Part shown: positions 9,408 through 64,000 of the stretch, piece after piece
How positions within the stretch are numbered: position 1 is the stretch's first letter
How the letters are laid out: the number at the start of each line of letters is the position of its first letter
NCBI RefSeq assembly: GCF_021018895.1
Contig: NC_079373.1
Coordinates: 13,178,501-13,242,500 of the forward strand
DNA from: Seriola aureovittata
Taxonomy: Eukaryota; Chordata; Actinopteri; Carangiformes; Carangidae
Reading direction: 5' to 3'
DNA length: 64,000 nt
Position numbers and translations under genes: made by a program
Notes under the pieces: model-generated
What the model saw: the letters and a program-made list of their open reading frames with translations, nothing else
What the model was told of the DNA's origin: nothing
Database searches by the model: none

Positions 9408-10440
9408 GATTTTCAGATATTTATTGTGATTCTAATTCCAGTGCTGGTACTGTAGTTTACCATACCAATTTGATGAAAACCTAACGCTGTTATACAAGTT
9501 TTGGATTTTTATGTTGGGCTCCCCGACCATTTACAATTGTCTCAAATGGTTTAGTTGCCACTTAACCGTTTAGCTTGATGACTGACGTGTAAATTGAACG
9601 TGAGTAAGGATGAAAAACTTACACACCACTGAAAGTAAATTTTAGCCTTTATTTCTTGCTGTAATCAAAGCATTAATGAAGTTATGCCATTGTATAACGT
9701 ATAGGCGTAAATGTAGTTTAATGGAAATAAATTAAATGACAGTAAAATTACACCGCTTTTCCAGGGGCCTTGCACCACCCTTCTTAAACCCCTAAAGGTC
9801 CAGACAGTAGTCCAAATGCATTTTCATTACTTTCATTCACGGGTTCACTCCATAGATTTATTATAAGACCTCAAGGTCTTTTTAAAGCGCACTAACGACG
9901 ACTGACCTGCAGGTGGCAGTCTAATACATTCAATATTCACCAACTATGACAGGAACAGTTCAGATAAAAATGACTTGTCCACCTCACAGGGTGGCTAACA
10001 TTAAGTTTTAGGAAACCATTAGAGTGCTTTGACTCCCGAGGCCAGTGGTTTTTGAGCAGCCTACCAGTCTAGTTTTGGTTCCTTTGCAAAGGATTGCAAT
10101 CACAGGGAAATAGTCTACCCCACAAGATTATGCGCTATACATATTTTCTATTCACATGTAGCTTCTGGTGCTCCTCACAAAATTAACTGAGGAGATATTT
10201 TATCTTTTGTATTTAGGCCTAATCACACCCATAATGTATAACTTAGACCTCTCAGCCTACAGAAGTTTAGCCTTTGTTTTCTGGATGTGTGCATTTTCTC
10301 CACCACAGTTTTTTCATAACAGAAGACTATGCCATTTCTTTAAACAGGGTAGCAATTGTGCCAGGACAAATTGCGTCGTTTAGAAAAACAATATAGCATA
10401 TTAGAGCACAGACAAAAAGCCACACACTGCCGTTGGTTCA
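9408..10440. other. Intergenic DNA between tRNA-His and FRMD5 promoter
   Basis: The stretch is largely unique. It contains a CTCF-like motif (listed separately). The open frame at 10168-10383 has no recognisable domain. I see no gene. Confidence 0.5.
9906..9919 (+). promoter_or_regulatory. CTCF-like binding motif
   Basis: CCTGCAGGTGGCAG matches the vertebrate CTCF core CCASYAGRKGGCAS at 13 of 14 positions; only the third base differs. It lies between the tRNA gene and the FRMD5 promoter, where an insulator would be plausible. Binding is inference. Confidence 0.45.
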
Positions 10441-10443
10441 CTT

Positions 10444-10472
10444 TGACGTCAGTTTTCATTGGGACCCGCCCG
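10444..10472 (+). promoter_or_regulatory. frmd5: FRMD5 promoter elements: CRE, inverted CCAAT, GC box
   Basis: A perfect palindromic cAMP response element TGACGTCA (10444-10451) is followed within 10 bp by ATTGG (inverted CCAAT, 10458-10462) and then CCCGCCCG (10465-10472). The three sites are packed into 29 bp about 300 bp upstream of the FRMD5 start codon, and the DNA after them becomes richer in GC. This is the usual make-up of a TATA-less promoter. Confidence 0.55.
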
Positions 10473-10560
10473 CTTGCTCAAGTGGCAGCGGTGAGTGGTG
10501 AGAGATAATCCTCGGCTCGACCACAGACACACTACAGGGCTGAGCTGCCTCTGGATCTGG

Positions 10561-10697
10561 ATGCGGGCATCCTTGGATTCTGCTCTTAGCACGGGCCCAC
10601 TGCACGAAAACTTATCGGGACAACAATGGTGCACGCCTCGGCGGCTGAATACGTAGCTGCTGGTCGTTTAGGGGACCGGGGAGTGTGGTCAATGTGA
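10561..10697 (+). promoter_or_regulatory. frmd5: Upstream open reading frames in the presumed FRMD5 5' UTR
   Basis: An ATG at 10561 opens a 31-codon frame that stops at 10654-10656. A second ATG at 10626 opens a 23-codon frame that overlaps the first and ends with a directly adjacent ATG-TGA (10692-10697). If the transcript starts near the promoter elements, both would be scanned before the main ATG at 10770. The transcription start is not known, so this is conditional. Confidence 0.4.
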
Positions 10698-10769
10698 CAT
10701 TCACTTGCACGCTGGCGTTGAGTTTATTGTTCTGGTCCTAGACGCAGAGCAGCGATCCCTCCCGAGAAG

Positions 10770-61936
<51,167 letters not shown>

Positions 61937-62168
61937 ATGGTGAAGTGTCTGATCCGCATCACCACCCGGGTGAACGTCCACCTGCGTATGATCAACCACT
62001 GCTACCGGGATGTGAAAGTTCGCGTGTTGAGCCTGGGGCCTCGCATGCTGGGCAAGGCCCTGGGCATCCTGCCCCTGTACCCTTCTCTGACAGGGCCGCA
62101 GGAGTCTGCCAGCGCCACCCCTCTCCCTGGCACTCCCCTGCCTTACATTCAGACCAGCCAACCTTCAG
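61937..62168 (+). CDS. frmd5: Probable alternative first exon of a short FRMD5 isoform
   Basis: ATG at 61937 lies in a near-ideal context (GCAGCCATGG), with an in-frame TAA at 61904-61906. It opens 77 codons with strong coding character (third positions mostly G or C, in contrast with the flanks) and ends at a good donor, CAG|GTAAAC. The exon ends in phase 1, the same as exon 13, so both could splice to the same downstream exon. The N-terminus begins MVKCLIRITTRVNVHLRMIN and is strongly basic with one acidic residue in the first 50; the end is Pro/Ser/Thr-rich. I do not recognise a domain. The likely product lacks the FERM domain but keeps the C-terminal tail. It could instead be the first exon of another gene. 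Confidence 0.6.
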
Positions 62169-64000
62169 GTAAACTCATCACAGAGCCAGCCAGAAATGTG
62201 CTTTACATGGAGGTGCCAGTCGCTTTCTCTATTTTAAATCAGTCTCTGCCTCATCGATGTTGGCAGAGGGAGTTACACCATTCCTGTGGTTGTCTGTGTC
62301 ATCTGGACAGGCAGTTATGATTCTTCTTGGTGCTTTTGTTGACTATATTTTGCTGATTTTGACTGGAGGACTCTTAATGTAGCATCTATATTTGGTTCCA
62401 ACTAGAATACAGTATTTCAAGGGGTGTGGTGTGTTCATTTGGCCAATGAATTTCTTTTAAATTTATATTATAGTGTTTCAAATCAAATCTTTAAATGTGG
62501 ATTTTCTGCTCGCTGCTGAGTAGAGATGGCTGCTGACATTCATCCAGCCTTCATGCTGCCTTCTTTTCACTTGACAGGAGTTTGATGTCAGTAGAGGCTT
62601 AGATACTGGACATAATCTCTTTTACTTTTCTTGCAGTTTTTAAAAAAGAAATGATCCCTTTCATGATTTGCTTCCTCATCAAAAGCTGAATTTTAATCCC
62701 TTCTCTTTATAGTGAAGGTGTAATGTTGCTGCTTTGACACTCTCGAGAATGTGATATCGTCAGCAAAGGGCTCAACCACGGCTCATCTTCACTGACGTGT
62801 ACACTGTAGAGTGGATCTCATGTACTGTACTGTTATCCTGCAGCCTGAACAGTAACAGCATTAAAACCAATGCATTGTTGACTGTTTGTAGGTAAAGTTC
62901 GACAATATGACGTTATAATATACATAATATACATTTATCAGGAGGCTCAGATTTTGCCATACTGCTGCTGCTGAAGTGGCTGCTGTTTCCCTTTAATATC
63001 TACAGATGAATAAAACCGTTGTGGGTACTGTGTGTTTGATCAACTGATTTAATTTACCAGGTGTTTGATCTGCTAGATTAGTCAAAAACACACATTCATG
63101 TGTTGCTATTTATCCTTAAAAAAACAACCTCCCCCCAAATTTTCCTTCATCACAATATCAGATTACATTTACCATCATAGAGCATTTGATCCTGATAGCT
63201 CACTCCTATTTGAAGGTTAGAGTATTTTTTGCGCCTTTTCATTTTGGTTTGATTTAATTAGGAAATATTCTCTGATTGTTTTCTGCTGATGTGACTTTAA
63301 GATTCACATCTTAAAACTAGACTCTCAAAACATGCTTTTTGTCCCTCGTCCCTCGTACATTGGAATTCAAAATAAACTGGTGTCTACTCATCCAGCAAAC
63401 AAAAACTTTTAAAATGTACATATGGGCATGTGATCGCTGTCTTAAGGTAGATTTGAAAAAAATGTAAATCTATCCTTTTAATTTAAGAATAAGCCTAGCT
63501 GTTTGTATTTATGTTTAAGGCCATGAGGCTTCATTTAGAATATTAAGCATTGTTATATACAACTTATACATAAGGAAAAATCTATCATCCAAAGTAGGAT
63601 CATTGATGTGATGAACTATATGTTGAGATAGCTAGAACATAAGACATAAGATGAGAGGATGTTGACCCTTTTATCAGGAAGCAGGCTTGGTTTATTTAAT
63701 GTTTCCTCAAAAGTAATTTATCTTAATGGGTTTGTCCAGTCTGTGGCTGTTGAATGAGATCTACACTTCCAGAGTAATTGGCTACATGATGATTTCTTCG
63801 ATTAGAGATGATGATTAGGCTTCACATTGCCTCCTGATCATTTAGTACAATAACAATGCCCCGCCTTGTCTGCTTGACTGTGGGAACAGCATGATCAGAT
63901 TTCAGCTCTCAAGTCGGAGACGGTGTGTCTGTGCCCTGTAACAGACCTCTGCTGGACAAACAGCAGAAGAAACCTCTCAGCACTTTGAACCGGAACTGTA
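62169..64000. other. Intron after the alternative exon
   Basis: I see no further FRMD5 exon in this stretch; the remaining C-terminal exon should lie downstream. The DNA is AT-rich without a recognised repeat family. Confidence 0.5.

Noticed and set aside
61945..62172. Second plus-strand frame inside the alternative exon
   Set aside because: Its codon use and start context are poorer than in the main frame and no stop-free continuation is needed; overlapping frames are expected in GC-rich coding DNA.

Overview
The window is vertebrate genomic DNA, most likely from a percomorph teleost. The evidence is compact GT/AG introns in one gene beside a 40 kb first intron in the next, abundant (CA)n repeats, and several interspersed repeats that I recognise as typical of spiny-rayed fish. 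There is no bacterial, plasmid, CRISPR or prophage content. Both protein genes are on the plus strand, and nearly all the short open frames elsewhere are chance frames in introns, repeats or antisense strands.

Region 1 (1-8.7 kb) holds most of a type 1 paracaspase of the MALT1 family, from the linker after the (missing) death domain to the stop codon. I placed 14 exons. They join without a frame break into 1983 nt (660 residues plus stop) and encode Ig1, Ig2, a caspase-like domain with catalytic His and Cys, and a C-terminal Ig3. Its position next to FRMD5 suggests it is a non-mammalian paralogue (PCASP2/PCASP3, malt2 or malt3) rather than malt1 itself. In humans MALT1 sits on 18q21 and FRMD5 on 15q15, and these two regions share other duplicated gene pairs.

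Region 2 (8.7-10.4 kb) is a short intergenic stretch with a complete tRNA-His(GTG) gene and a good CTCF-like motif.

Region 3 (10.4-64 kb) is FRMD5, a FERM-domain protein. It has a CRE/CCAAT/GC-box promoter candidate, exon 1 with the start codon, a first intron of about 39.8 kb full of repeats and unexplained unique DNA, and then exons 2-13 between 50.7 and 60.8 kb. These give 378 codons covering the FERM lobes, the FERM-adjacent region and the start of the Ser/Arg-rich tail. The last exon(s), with the transmembrane C-terminus, lie beyond the window. About 1.1 kb after exon 13 is a strongly coding-like 232-nt exon. It has its own well-placed ATG, an upstream in-frame stop and a donor in the same phase as exon 13, so it looks like an alternative first exon for a FERM-less FRMD5 isoform. 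This is the most interesting candidate in the window.

I found no entirely new multi-gene system. The leads worth checking are the alternative FRMD5 exon, the paracaspase paralogue with its skippable mini-exon and C-terminal TRAF6-like motif, a NAGNAG acceptor, an inverted pair of repeats that could form double-stranded RNA, and several unique blocks in intron 1 that could be conserved enhancers.
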